Notes under the pieces: model-generated
Told to the model about the DNA's origin: nothing
Seen by the model: the letters and a program-made list of their open reading frames with translations, nothing else
Database searches by the model: none
Made by a program: the position numbers and the translations under genes
Source: Bradyrhizobium diazoefficiens
GTDB lineage: Bacteria > Pseudomonadota > Alphaproteobacteria > Rhizobiales > Xanthobacteraceae
NCBI RefSeq assembly: GCF_018131015.1
Contig: NZ_JAFCJJ010000001.1
Coordinates: forward strand, 248,001 to 312,000
Direction of reading: 5' to 3'
Length of the DNA stretch: 64,000 bases
Shown: in pieces, positions 1 to 7,950 of the stretch
Layout of the letters: each line of letters opens with the position of its first letter
How positions within the stretch are numbered: the first letter of the stretch is position 1

Positions 1-1
1 C

Positions 2-574
2 GCCTCCGTAATGCTGCCGGCCGCGGATCTGCTTGCCGATGCCAAGGTTGACGCCATTGCCTGGAACGGCACCTCGGCAAGCTGGCTCGGCATCGGCCGC
101 GACCGCAGCCTTTGCGATGCGATTTTGGCGCGCACCGGCATTCCCGCCACGACGTCCACGCTCGCCTGCATCGAGGCCGTCCGCGCGCTTGGCGCCGGGC
201 GCGTTGGCCTCGTCTCGCCCTATACCGGCGACGTGCAGCGGCGGATCGCAAAAGTCTGGGCCGGGGAGGGGATCGCTCCGCACGCGGAGCGGCATCTCGG
301 CCTGCGCGACAATTTTTCCTTCGGCGAGGTCCCGCCCGCCACGATCGCCGGCATGGTCCGCGCCGTCGCGGCCGATGGCGCCGACGCTGTCGTCGTCCTC
401 TGCACCAATCTCGACAGCGCGGCGCTTGCCGCCCCGCTCGAACGGGAGCTCGACATCGCCGTGCTCGATTCGGTTGCGGTGACGCTGTGGCGAACCCTCG
501 ACCTTGCCGGCGGCGACATCGCGCGCCTGGCCCAGTGGGGCCGCATCTTCCAGACCAGGTCAGCCATCAGATGA
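2..574 (+). CDS. Asp/Glu racemase-family protein (5' end missing)
   Basis: The reading frame is open from the window edge, so the true start lies upstream and only the last 190 or so codons are present. The protein resembles the aspartate/glutamate racemase and maleate cis-trans isomerase superfamily: a Ser/Thr-rich stretch (WNGTSASWLG), then TSTLACIEAVRALGAGRVGLVSPYT, and a C-terminal VVLCTNLDS segment where the family places its second catalytic Cys. Its stop codon overlaps the ATG of the dihydropyrimidinase gene (ATGA), so the two are translationally coupled. Pairing a racemase-family enzyme with a hydantoinase suggests a role in hydantoin or pyrimidine-derived amino acid metabolism, for example hydantoin or N-carbamoyl amino acid racemisation, but substrate is inference. 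The protein has no membrane segment and should be cytoplasmic. Confidence 0.75.
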   Translation, partial: ASVMLPAADLLADAKVDAIAWNGTSASWLGIGRDRSLCDAILARTGIPATTSTLACIEAVRALGAGRVGLVSPYTGDVQRRIAKVWAGEGIAPHAERHLGLRDNFSFGEVPPATIAGMVRAVAADGADAVVVLCTNLDSAALAAPLERELDIAVLDSVAVTLWRTLDLAGGDIARLAQWGRIFQTRSAIR

Positions 575-1995
575 CGGAGACGAAAGTGACGCAGCTCGAC
601 CTCGCCATCCGCGGCGGCACCATCGTGACGGCCAGCGACGAGTTTCGTGCCGACATCGGCATCCGTGACGGCCGCATCGTCAGCATCGCCGATCGGATCG
701 AGGGTGCGGCACGCGAGATTGATGCGACGGGCCTGCTGGCGCTGCCGGGCGGGATCGACAGCCACGTCCATATCTCGCAGGCCTCAGGCCCCGACGTGGT
801 GATGGCTGACGATTTCGCCTCGGCGACGCGCGCGGCGGCGGCCGGCGGCAACACCATGGTGCTGCCCTTCGCGCTGCAGGAGAAGGGCACCTCGCTGCGG
901 ACCTGCGTCGAGAACTACCGCAAGCTCGCCGAGGGCGAATGTTACATCGACACCGCCTTCCACCTCATCATCTCCGATCCGACCGCGGTCGTGCTCGGGC
1001 AGGAGCTGCCGGCGCTGGTGAAAGATGGTTACACCTCGTTCAAGGTGTTCATGACCTATGACGACCTCGTGCTCAGCGACAAGCAGCTCCTGGAAGTGTT
1101 CGAGGTGGCGCGGCGCGAGGAGGCGCTGGTCATGGTTCATTGCGAGGGCTATGACGCGATCCGTTTCCTCACCACCAGGCTGGAGCGCGAAGGCCACATC
1201 GCGCCCTATTATCACGGCGTATCGCGGCCGCAGGCGGTCGAGCGCGAGGCGACGCATCGCGCCATCAGCCATGCCGAGGTGATCGGTGTGCCCATCATGA
1301 TCGTCCACGTCTCCGGGCGCGAGGCGATGGAGCAGGTGCGCTGGGCGCAGCAGCGCGGACTGCCGGTGCATGCGGAGACCTGTCCGCAATACATCACGCT
1401 CACGGCCGACGACATGAAGGGCCTCAACATGGACATGAGCGGCGCGAAATACGTCTGCTCGCCGCCGCCGCGCGATGTGCAGAGCCAGCAGGCGATCTGG
1501 GAAGGCATCACGTCAGGCGTGTTCCAGACCTTCTCGTCCGACCATTGCCCGTTCCGCTACGACGATCCCAAGGGCAAGCTGACGCCGAACGGGCGCACCT
1601 CGTTCCGCTGGGTGCCGAACGGCATTCCCGGCGTCGAGACGCGGCTGCCGATCCTGTTCTCCGAAGGCGTCACCAAAGGCCGCATCAGCCTGCAGAAATT
1701 CGTCGAGCTGACCGCGACCAACCATGCCCGCATCTACGGCCTCTATCCGCGCAAGGGCTCGATCGGCGTCGGCTTCGATGCCGACATCGCGCTGTGGGAC
1801 CCGAAGCTAACCAGGCCGATCCGGCAGGCGGACCTGCATCACGGCTCGGACTACACGCCCTGGGAAGGCTTTGACGTCACCGGCTGGCCGGTGACGACCA
1901 TCGCGCGGGGACGCGTGGTCTACGAGAACGGCAAGATCACCGGCGACAAGGGGGCGGGCGAGCTCTTGAGCCGCGGCAAGTCGAGCCTGGTGTGA
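571..1995 (+). CDS. hydA: Dihydropyrimidinase / D-hydantoinase
   Basis: A 474-residue cyclic amidohydrolase that opens dihydropyrimidine or hydantoin rings to N-carbamoyl amino acids in the cytoplasm. The metal-site signature of the family is visible: DSHVH (His65, His67), a Lys at 158 in SFKVFMTYDD that is carboxylated in this family to bridge two zinc ions, His190 in VMVHCEG, His246 in MIVHVSG, and Asp324 in SSDHCPF. Length is normal for the family. The start was chosen at the ATG overlapping the upstream stop; the frame is open much further upstream, but that part only mirrors the preceding gene. It is coupled to the racemase-family gene, which supports reductive pyrimidine or hydantoin use. 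Allantoinase or phenylhydantoinase activity cannot be excluded from sequence alone. Confidence 0.9.
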   Translation: MTETKVTQLDLAIRGGTIVTASDEFRADIGIRDGRIVSIADRIEGAAREIDATGLLALPGGIDSHVHISQASGPDVVMADDFASATRAAAAGGNTMVLPFALQEKGTSLRTCVENYRKLAEGECYIDTAFHLIISDPTAVVLGQELPALVKDGYTSFKVFMTYDDLVLSDKQLLEVFEVARREEALVMVHCEGYDAIRFLTTRLEREGHIAPYYHGVSRPQAVEREATHRAISHAEVIGVPIMIVHVSGREAMEQVRWAQQRGLPVHAETCPQYITLTADDMKGLNMDMSGAKYVCSPPPRDVQSQQAIWEGITSGVFQTFSSDHCPFRYDDPKGKLTPNGRTSFRWVPNGIPGVETRLPILFSEGVTKGRISLQKFVELTATNHARIYGLYPRKGSIGVGFDADIALWDPKLTRPIRQADLHHGSDYTPWEGFDVTGWPVTTIARGRVVYENGKITGDKGAGELLSRGKSSLV

Positions 1996-2024
1996 CAAGC
2001 TCTCTCTTCGCGCGTCCCCGCCGC

Positions 2025-2513
2025 TCAGTCCGTGAACAGGATTTCAAACCGGTTTGGACCGGTTGACTTGCTGTTGAAGTTGACGGTCTTGCCTGCGAGC
2101 GCAGCCAAGGTACCCGATGCGAACTTGAACAGGGTCTTTCCCGAACCTTCGGTGCCGACCGGCTTGCCGTCTTTCATGATGATCGATTGGCTGCCCTCCA
2201 AAACCTGACCGATTGCGGCTCCGCCCGGCGCACGATGAACACCCAGGGCGGCGATGCTCGTTGTCTTCGGGCCATCCCACTCGGTGGCGGAGAACGCCGT
2301 GACCACGGCATCTTTCAGAAGTCCCTCAACGCCGACGCAGGAGTAGGGATAGTTCACCAAGCTATGTCCATTGCGGTCGCCCAATGGCTCGGGAACTGCG
2401 GTGCCTACGATATTGCACTGGTACCGTCCGACTATTTCGGCTTGAGCCGATCCCACGGGGCCGGCCAGCATCATCGCGCTGCAGAACAGTCCGACAAGAA
2501 CGCTCCTCGGCAT
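2025..2513 (-). CDS. Secreted protein of unknown function
   Basis: A 162-residue protein with an N-terminal signal peptide (hydrophobic core LVGLFCSAMMLAGPV, cleavage likely after SAQA), so it is probably periplasmic. The mature part has two Cys (CNIVG and YSCVG) about 26 residues apart that could form a disulfide, and otherwise beta-rich sequence without a motif I recognise. It is transcribed away from the host-attachment-family gene; the FixK-type box at 2576-2589 lies 62 bases before its start, within the range seen for the other boxes here, so one box may serve both genes. Convergent with the hydantoinase gene, 29 bases apart. Function unknown. Confidence 0.7.
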   Translation of the reverse strand: MPRSVLVGLFCSAMMLAGPVGSAQAEIVGRYQCNIVGTAVPEPLGDRNGHSLVNYPYSCVGVEGLLKDAVVTAFSATEWDGPKTTSIAALGVHRAPGGAAIGQVLEGSQSIIMKDGKPVGTEGSGKTLFKFASGTLAALAGKTVNFNSKSTGPNRFEILFTD

Positions 2514-2575
2514 TTGCTTCCTCCCTTATTGGAATTTGAATTCTTTGATGCTCGGCTTCTTGGGCGGAGATTGCG

Positions 2576-2589
2576 TTGATCGGGATCAA
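2576..2589. promoter_or_regulatory. FixK/FNR box, TTGATCGGGATCAA
   Basis: A symmetric match to TTGAT-N4-ATCAA, the site of FNR/FixK proteins. It sits in a divergent intergenic region, 51 bases before the plus-strand gene at 2641 and 62 bases before the minus-strand gene ending at 2513. Both distances fit activation from about -41.5. Confidence 0.85.
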
Positions 2590-2640
2590 GCCGCTCTGCC
2601 CGCGTGGTGATATCGATCGACCTTCAAGAGGAGTCCGGAA

Positions 2641-3090
2641 ATGATCAGGATACCGCATCGTGCAATCGTGTTCGTCGGCGACGGCCGAAAAGCCCTGTTC
2701 CTTCGCAATGAGGGCGACGAGAAGTTTCCAAACCTGAAAACGGAGGCGGTTTTCGAGCAGGAGAATCCGTCGGCGCATCACCAGGGGAGCGACCGCCCCG
2801 GCCGGGTCAGCAAGGGCTTGCATTCGGGCGGGCGAAGCGCGGTCGAGACGACCGATTGGCATGAACTCGAGGAGAGCCGCTTTGTGCGGCAGGTCGCGGC
2901 TGCGGCGGAGCGCCTGCTTCGCAGCGAACACGCGACGTCTCTCATCGTCGTCGCGCCGCCCCGCACGCTGGCGGAGCTTCGCTCGGCGTTTCATGATGAC
3001 GTGAGGCGCCGGATCGTCGGCGAACTCGGCAGGGACCTCACCAGGCATCCCGTCGGCGAAATTGAGAAGCACTTGCAGGACGCGGATTGA
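2641..3090 (+). CDS. Host attachment family protein
   Basis: A 149-residue soluble protein resembling the family annotated as protein required for attachment to host cells (first described in Agrobacterium). The pattern is typical: an N-terminal strand with RIPHRAIVFVGDGRKALFLRN, a central Gly/His-rich loop (SAHHQGSDRPGRVSKG), and a C-terminal LIVVAPPRTLAELR segment followed by a conserved DLTRHPVGEIEKHL. The fold resembles an RNase-H or eRF1-like domain and the biochemical role is not known. A ribosome binding site (AAGAGGAG) lies 8 bases before the ATG and a FixK box 51 bases before it, so induction under low oxygen is expected. The name should not be read as evidence for plant attachment; similar genes sit in stress islands of other alphaproteobacteria. 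Confidence 0.85.
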   Translation: MIRIPHRAIVFVGDGRKALFLRNEGDEKFPNLKTEAVFEQENPSAHHQGSDRPGRVSKGLHSGGRSAVETTDWHELEESRFVRQVAAAAERLLRSEHATSLIVVAPPRTLAELRSAFHDDVRRRIVGELGRDLTRHPVGEIEKHLQDAD

Positions 3091-3156
3091 GGCAAGGATC
3101 GCGATCGGCAGCCGCTTGTTCCCACCATCTGTCCCGACCCGGTCGAAGCAGCTCGT

Positions 3157-3170
3157 TTGATTTCGGTCAA
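3157..3170. promoter_or_regulatory. FixK/FNR box, TTGATTTCGGTCAA
   Basis: A TTGA-N6-TCAA match, 57 bases before the ATG of the universal stress protein gene at 3228. Spacing is as for the other boxes in this region. Confidence 0.85.
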
Positions 3171-3227
3171 GTTTCTCGCTGGCTGTCGAGCGATAATGAT
3201 TGATCGCACATTTATCGGAGCGCCGTC

Positions 3228-4049
3228 ATGTCTGTCGCAAGCGTCATGGTCTACGTCGATTCCGAGCAGCAGGAGGAAGGGCAGGTCGCGGTTGCGGAGG
3301 GCATCGCGAAGGCGTTCGGAGCGTCGATGCTGGGGGTTTCCGCGGTGGCCGTGGAGCCTCCGTTTGTCGCCGAAGGCGTCGTCATCGAGCAGACCACCGA
3401 GGAAGACCTCAAGCGCATCAAGGCGACGCTTTCGGCAAAGGAAGCCTGGTTCAGAAGTGTGGTCCGCTTGCCCAGAGAGACGGTCGAATGGCGCTGGGCA
3501 CTCGATCATCCGACCGACTTCCTGGTCGCGCAGGCCCGAGCCGCGGATCTGGTTGTGGTCAAGCGCAGGTCGCTGACCGCCAGGCGCTCCCACTTCCTCG
3601 ATCCGGCCGGGGCCATGCTGCGGATGGGACGCCCGACGCTGTCGGTGCCGGAGCGCGTGACGCAACTCTCCGGTGACCGCATCGTGGTCGGTTGGAAGGA
3701 TACGCGGGAGGCGCGACTCGCTGTTCGCGATGCGATGCCGTTCCTGACCAGGGCGTCGCAGGTGACCGTCACAGAGGTCTGCACGTCGAGCGAGCAGGAT
3801 GCGGCGCGGCAACGAATTCGCGACGTCGCCGGCTATCTCCGGCGGCATGGCGTGCAGTGCGAGCACGAGGTGCGCGTCCATACGGCGGAGCCGGACGCGG
3901 GCTATCTCATCCGCTTGGCGTCCGACCTCGGAGCCGACCTCATCGTCACCGGCGGCTATGGACACAGCCGGCTGGGTGAATGGATTTTTGGCGGCATGAC
4001 GGAAACCCTGTTGCAACAGGCTCCGGTCTGCCTGCTGATGTCGCACTAG
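3228..4049 (+). CDS. Universal stress protein, tandem UspA domains
   Basis: A 273-residue protein with two UspA-like domains. The first (about 1-145) has a typical start (ASVMVYVDS) but no clear ATP-binding glycine motif. The second (about 150-273) ends with GGYGHSRLGEWIFGGMTETL, matching the G-x2-G-x9-G-[ST] nucleotide-binding motif, then VCLLMSH. Usp proteins of this tandem type are cytoplasmic stress proteins often induced by oxygen limitation, and a FixK box stands directly upstream. The gene lies between the host-attachment-family gene and the convergent two-haem protein gene. The asymmetry (one binding-competent domain, one degenerate) is common in tandem Usp proteins. Client and signalling role are not evident from sequence. 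Confidence 0.92.
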   Translation: MSVASVMVYVDSEQQEEGQVAVAEGIAKAFGASMLGVSAVAVEPPFVAEGVVIEQTTEEDLKRIKATLSAKEAWFRSVVRLPRETVEWRWALDHPTDFLVAQARAADLVVVKRRSLTARRSHFLDPAGAMLRMGRPTLSVPERVTQLSGDRIVVGWKDTREARLAVRDAMPFLTRASQVTVTEVCTSSEQDAARQRIRDVAGYLRRHGVQCEHEVRVHTAEPDAGYLIRLASDLGADLIVTGGYGHSRLGEWIFGGMTETLLQQAPVCLLMSH

Positions 4050-4160
4050 CGTTTGGCAATTTCAGCCAGCATGACGGGTCGTGGGGAAGCCCGTTCGCGA
4101 CAGGTCAATTCGCGGACGGCTTGCGTGATCCGCAATCTTGTGCGGCGCAGCGTGCTCGCC

Positions 4161-4868
4161 TCATCGAGGCGGCGCCGGTTTTAGTGTGTCCAAATAGGCC
4201 ACGATGGCCTCTATCTGGTACTCCGAGAGCCTTGGGTTCGACATTGCCTGATCGGGTCCAAGACGGCGATGGCTCGACGTCAGGAATTGTCTCAGTCCGT
4301 CAGCGGAGAACGAGGGTCTGTTGACGATCTCCGGGAAAGCTGGCGCCGAGGGACGGACTGTCGGCATATCGCTCGTCGCGTCGGCAACGATATGGCAGGT
4401 CCCGCAAGTGGCATGGGCAAGAGCTCGCCCCTCAGCCACCTGATCGACAAACAGTTGATTGGGGACGGGCAACGTGAGGGGTGTCTGGATTGTAATCGCG
4501 GCAAACCCGCTGGTCCTGTGGCAGTCATTACACTCGTTCGTCAGGCCGGCATACGAGGTCGTGAACGCAGGCAAGTTTTTGGATTGGAGTGCCTCGCGCA
4601 CGGCCTGGAGCTTTTCCTTGGCGCGGCGGGCTCGCGACGGGTCGGCCAACAACTTGCCTGTGGCCTCGAGATTCGTGTCGATCTGTTGCACCTCGTAGCT
4701 CGCCAAAGCCCAATTGTTCAGCTTGCCCGCAAACCATAGCTTTGCGTGCTGAAGCTGAAGTCTGTTCATGAGCTCCGAAAGGGTTGCAGAGACGTCGCCT
4801 GGAGCTCCGAAGCTGGGAGCCGACAGTGTCAAGGCGATCGACAACAACAACAACGTGACTGGGCGCAT
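4161..4868 (-). CDS. Two-haem c-type cytochrome, periplasmic
   Basis: A 235-residue exported protein: signal peptide 1-21, then an alpha-helical domain (about 25-140) with a CNDCH haem site at 113-117, then a class-I cytochrome c domain with CGTCH at 155-159 and a probable axial Met at 209 (QAMSNP). The first domain shares its pattern with the protein at 12,805-13,290: LQH-x-KL-x-FAGK-x2-NW-x-LA, then a CxxCH followed by GF-x2-I and P-x-NQ-x-F. The FixK box at 4922-4935 lies 53 bases upstream, so it should be made under low oxygen in the periplasm. Possible roles are electron transfer to a terminal oxidase or reductase, or redox/NO sensing; none can be assigned. Convergent with the universal stress protein gene. 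Confidence 0.88.
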   Translation of the reverse strand: MRPVTLLLLSIALTLSAPSFGAPGDVSATLSELMNRLQLQHAKLWFAGKLNNWALASYEVQQIDTNLEATGKLLADPSRARRAKEKLQAVREALQSKNLPAFTTSYAGLTNECNDCHRTSGFAAITIQTPLTLPVPNQLFVDQVAEGRALAHATCGTCHIVADATSDMPTVRPSAPAFPEIVNRPSFSADGLRQFLTSSHRRLGPDQAMSNPRLSEYQIEAIVAYLDTLKPAPPR

Positions 4869-4921
4869 GTTCAGGTTTTCCGGTACCAGTGGTTAGAATG
4901 ACGCTCCGGCCCGGCCCGGCC

Positions 4922-4935
4922 TTGATTTCGATCAA
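4922..4935. promoter_or_regulatory. FixK/FNR box, TTGATTTCGATCAA
   Basis: A strong FixK/FNR match lying almost midway between two divergent genes: 53 bases before the cytochrome start (4868, minus) and 52 bases before the CBS-BON start (4988, plus). One symmetric site can therefore activate both. Confidence 0.9.
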
Positions 4936-4987
4936 GTCGGTCATTTGACACGGGGAATACCCGTTGACCTTTTCCGGAGCGAAAATC

Positions 4988-5746
4988 ATGCGCGCGCACG
5001 AGATAATGTCCCGAGGTATCGTGACGATCAGGCCCGAGGCGCCGATCGCGGATGCTATCGAACTGATGCTCAAGCATCATATCAGCGGTCTGCCCGTGGT
5101 GGATTCGACCGGAAGCCTGGTTGGTGTCCTGTGCGAGAGCGACTTTGTCAGGCGAACCGAAATCGGAACCGGGCATGAGCGCAATCGATTGCTTGCGATG
5201 CTGCTCGGGACCGAGCGGCTGGCCGGTGAGTTCCTGAAGGAGCACGGACGCAGGGTCGAGCAGGTGATGACCCGTCAGCCAGTGACCATCAACGAGCACG
5301 CCCCCCTCGAGGAGGTCGCAGACCTGATGGAGCGCCGGCATCTGAACCACGTCCCGGTCATGCGCAACGATCGCATTGCCGGGATTATCACGAGGTCTGA
5401 CTTTCTGTCGGCAGTTGCCGGCCCGCTGAGCAGGGCTTCCAGTTATTCCGGGGACGACAATCAGGTTCGTCGGTCCATCCTTGCGGCACTGGCCCGGGTA
5501 CCGTGGCATCCGGTCGGCCTGAACGTGAGCGTGAAGGATGGGGCGGTCGTGCTGCGGGGCGCGGTCAAGGGCGAGAATGCCCATCGGGCGGCGATCGTGG
5601 CTTGCGAGAACGTTCCAGGCGTTCGAGGGGTCACTGACCGCCTCTGCCTTCAATCCACCCATCCCGACCCGGAGGATGACTACGGCGGAGGCGATTTCGT
5701 GTCGCTTCAGATGGAGCCCTCCATGCTGGACGACGAGCCGCTATAG
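4988..5746 (+). CDS. CBS-pair and BON domain protein
   Basis: A 252-residue cytoplasmic protein with CBS motif 1 (about 1-60, AHEIMSRGIVTIRPEAPI...SGLPVVD...LVGVLCESDF), CBS motif 2 (about 88-145, VEQVMTRQPVTINEHAPL...HVPVMRNDRIAGIITRSDF) and a C-terminal BON domain (about 160-220, VSVKDGAVVLRGAVKGE...VPGVRGVTDRL). CBS pairs bind adenosine nucleotides and BON domains may bind phospholipid or other ligands; the combination is common in rhizobial stress genes. The ATG at 4988 was preferred to the in-frame TTG at 4964 because CGGAGCG stands 7 bases before it. The FixK box is 52 bases upstream. The role is probably energy-state sensing, but the partner is unknown. Confidence 0.9.
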   Translation: MRAHEIMSRGIVTIRPEAPIADAIELMLKHHISGLPVVDSTGSLVGVLCESDFVRRTEIGTGHERNRLLAMLLGTERLAGEFLKEHGRRVEQVMTRQPVTINEHAPLEEVADLMERRHLNHVPVMRNDRIAGIITRSDFLSAVAGPLSRASSYSGDDNQVRRSILAALARVPWHPVGLNVSVKDGAVVLRGAVKGENAHRAAIVACENVPGVRGVTDRLCLQSTHPDPEDDYGGGDFVSLQMEPSMLDDEPL

Positions 5747-5765
5747 TCCGCGGGAAACGACCGGC

Positions 5766-5921
5766 TTAGTCCCGCCTCGTGAATTCGCCACCGGTCGTAC
5801 GGTGGCCTCTGGATTGCACGGCATGTTTGGCAAATCTGCCGATCGACGGCGAGAACAGCAGGATCTCGAGGGCGCCATACATCGCCAGGATCATAAGCGC
5901 CTTGATTGCTTCGTTGGTCAT
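5766..5921 (-). CDS. Small membrane protein, 51 residues
   Basis: A short frame with a good ribosome binding site (GGCGGAGG, 8 bases before ATG). The product has one hydrophobic helix (ALMILAMYGALEILLF, about residues 8-23) followed by a positively charged, polar tail. It lies just downstream of, and opposite to, the CBS-BON gene, and 23 bases downstream of another small membrane-protein gene on the same strand, so the two may form a transcript. No family was recognised. Coding status rests on the start signal and the clear membrane helix, so it is moderate only. Confidence 0.5.
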   Translation of the reverse strand: MTNEAIKALMILAMYGALEILLFSPSIGRFAKHAVQSRGHRTTGGEFTRRD

Positions 5922-5944
5922 TTCGCCATCCTCCGCCGTTCGAT

Positions 5945-6160
5945 CTAGATCGGGTGCTGCTCAGGTCGGATCATTTCGGTAACAGCCTGGCCCGGACATG
6001 GCTTGTAGGCCGTGTGAATCGTCTTCATCTGCTCGCTTGCTGCCGGACGGGCCAGCCGGTCGGTGAGTGTCGCTGCCATGATCGCGATGCTGGCCAGCAG
6101 CGCAGAGATAACAATTTTCAGGTGCGTCGCCTGGTCGGCGGTGTAAATCGAGTGGTTCAT
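5945..6160 (-). CDS. Small membrane protein, 71 residues
   Basis: The product has one predicted membrane segment (LKIVISALLASIAIMAATL, about 14-32) between a polar N-terminus and a soluble tail containing MKTIHTAYKPCPG. GGAGC stands 5 bases before the ATG. It is followed on the same strand by the 51-residue membrane protein. No FixK box was found in front of it, unlike most genes in this region. The tail might be periplasmic; function unknown. Confidence 0.5.
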   Translation of the reverse strand: MNHSIYTADQATHLKIVISALLASIAIMAATLTDRLARPAASEQMKTIHTAYKPCPGQAVTEMIRPEQHPI

Positions 6161-6407
6161 CTGCGGGCTCCATGAGCCGAGCTGTACTCTCGTGATCTTC
6201 CTATAGGGTCGGCCGAGCAGTTGAAATTCGGGGGTGTCACCTAGGGAAGTATCCGTAGGTCAGGAAGAAAGGTGCGTGGCTTGCCCTTTGACCGGGAGAT
6301 CCGCGAGACGGTCAAGAAGGCGAAATTTGCGAATCCTCAAGTCGTGTCCGATCCGGGTCGTTAGGCTGTTCAGCCAGGTCTACTCGCACCGCCGGACGGG
6401 GTGTCCC

Positions 6408-7154
6408 ATGCGACGCATCACCTTTTGCCGCTCTCCAGGATGGATGGGTGTCATCGTGTGGGGGCTTGCACTCTTGCTCGCCGCTGGCACCTGTCGGGCC
6501 AATGATTATAGAGAACAGGGAGAGAGGTTGCCGGCGACGAGCCTCGCTCCCCTCGTGAAGCGGATTGCGCCGTCTGTGGTGGGAATAAGAGGCTGGGGCG
6601 TACCGTCAGATCCGCTGGTGTTCGATCGGGACTCCGGTTTTCCAGATCCTCCAACGCTTCGGGAGTGGCAGGGGGCAGGCGTCATCGTGGATGCTTCGGC
6701 AGGCCTGATCGTTACCGCAAATCACCTGGTCGCAAACGCGACGGCGATACAAGCACTGGTGCAGGACGGGCGTGCGCTGAACGCCGCTGTGCTTGCACGA
6801 TCCGAGCAAGATGACATTGCGCTGCTCCGGATCGCGGCCGACGAGCTGCGCGCGTTGATCCTGGAGAATTCTGGTGCTCCTGAGGTGGGAGAGCCGGTGC
6901 TGGCCATCGGGAATCCCGAGGATTGGGGGCAGAGCGTGACGTTTGGCATCGTGTCAGCGTTGCATCGTTCCTGCCCAGGCATCGCCAGCAACGACCTGAT
7001 CCAATCGGACGTCCTCGTGAGCCAGGGGAGTTCGGGAGGCGCGCTGGTAAATCTGCAGGGTAAGTTGATTGGAGTGATCGTGGCGCGAAGAAGCGGCTTC
7101 GCCTTTGCCGTGCCAGTTGACGCGGTCAGGAGGCTTCTTGTAACGGCCCAGTAG
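6408..7154 (+). CDS. HtrA-like trypsin-fold serine protease without PDZ domain
   Basis: A 248-residue exported protease. A signal peptide (hydrophobic VIVWGLALLLAA, cleavage near 31) is followed by a trypsin-like domain with the S1C triad: His106 in VTANHLV, Asp136 in EQDDIALLRI and Ser209 in SQGSSGGALV. No PDZ domain follows; the protein ends about 40 residues after the active Ser, so this is a bare protease domain unlike DegP/DegQ. The frame is open upstream to 6234, but that extension is Arg/Cys-rich and lacks a signal peptide at its start, so ATG 6408 was chosen. Its position beside FtsH and Hsp20 fits envelope protein quality control. No FixK box was seen upstream. Confidence 0.85.
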   Translation: MRRITFCRSPGWMGVIVWGLALLLAAGTCRANDYREQGERLPATSLAPLVKRIAPSVVGIRGWGVPSDPLVFDRDSGFPDPPTLREWQGAGVIVDASAGLIVTANHLVANATAIQALVQDGRALNAAVLARSEQDDIALLRIAADELRALILENSGAPEVGEPVLAIGNPEDWGQSVTFGIVSALHRSCPGIASNDLIQSDVLVSQGSSGGALVNLQGKLIGVIVARRSGFAFAVPVDAVRRLLVTAQ

Positions 7155-7317
7155 AACTAGAACTCCTCAAGAACTCGGGAAGGACCATCATCACGATGGC
7201 CTCGGAGAGTCAGGCCGCACGGTCATATCGTCAGGCGATTCCGCCCAGCACCCCGGGATAGGTCACCAGATCCAACACTGGGGTCTCCGAATTGCTGATC
7301 TGCGACTTACTGCCTGA

Positions 7318-7348
7318 AAGCGGGGCTGTGCTTGTGGCAGCCCCGCTT
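7318..7348 (-). terminator. Hairpin after hsp20
   Basis: An 11-base-pair perfect stem (AAGCGGGGCTG with CAGCCCCGCTT, 9-base loop) starts 12 bases past the Hsp20 stop. Only a short CTTTC follows on the minus strand, so it may be a weak terminator or an mRNA 3' stabiliser. It also lies about 160 bases after the convergent protease gene. Confidence 0.55.
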
Positions 7349-7360
7349 CAGCAGGACCGT

Positions 7361-7882
7361 TCAGGCAGCCTTGACGTCGATGGTCTTGGCCGGCTTCTGG
7401 GCCTCCTCGATCTTCGGCAGCACGACCTTGAGCACGCCGTTCTTGAACGTCGCCTCGATCTTCTCGGCGTTGACGTCGTCCGGCAGCGGGAAGTAGCGCT
7501 CGAACGAGCCGTAGCGGCGCTCAGACACGTAATAGTCCTTCTTCGTCTCCTCGGTCTGTTCCTTCTTCTCGCCTCTGATGGTGAGACCGCCATTGGCGAG
7601 CTTCACGTCGATATTCTTCTCGTCCAGGCCGGGAAGCTCCGCCGTGATCTCGTAGGCCTTGTCGCTCTCGGCGACATCGACGGCGGGTGCGGAGAAGTTC
7701 TTGGACAAATCGCGCTCGAGCCGTGCCAGCGAGCGGAACGGCCGATTCCAGAAGCCGCTGCCGAATTCGTCGAAGATCTGGTCGATCTCGCTTCTCAGCG
7801 CATGGAACGGCTGCCACGCGCCTCCCGCTGCTGCCGGCGCGGTGGATGTCTTCGTAACGGGTAATTTCGTCTCGGTTGCCAT
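7361..7882 (-). CDS. Hsp20 / alpha-crystallin small heat shock protein
   Basis: A 173-residue ATP-independent holding chaperone. The N-terminal region contains WQPFHALRSEIDQIFDEFG, then the alpha-crystallin domain from about 65 (APAVDVAESDKAYEITAELPG) to about 160, including the family hallmark NGVLKVVLPK. The N-terminal FHALRSEIDQIFDEF and the GLTIRGEKK strand are typical of class-A rhizobial sHsps. The FixK box at 7951-7964 lies 68 bases upstream, suggesting oxygen-dependent induction; no ROSE-type thermometer was looked for in detail because the leader is short and box-dependent. Divergent from the ftsH gene. Confidence 0.95.
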   Translation of the reverse strand: MATETKLPVTKTSTAPAAAGGAWQPFHALRSEIDQIFDEFGSGFWNRPFRSLARLERDLSKNFSAPAVDVAESDKAYEITAELPGLDEKNIDVKLANGGLTIRGEKKEQTEETKKDYYVSERRYGSFERYFPLPDDVNAEKIEATFKNGVLKVVLPKIEEAQKPAKTIDVKAA

Positions 7883-7950
7883 GATGATGTCTCCTTGGAG
7901 GTTTGACCATCCCGGTCGCGGCGAGAATAATCCCGGTCCTCGAACGCTGA

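Noticed and set aside
112-570. Upstream extension of the hydantoinase reading frame
   Set aside because: It overlaps the racemase-family gene in another frame, is Arg-rich and lacks any domain; the ATG at 571 is coupled to the upstream stop and gives the normal N-terminus.
6180-6407. FixK box before the serine protease
   Set aside because: No TTGA-N6-TCAA match is present in this stretch or near the two small minus-strand genes.
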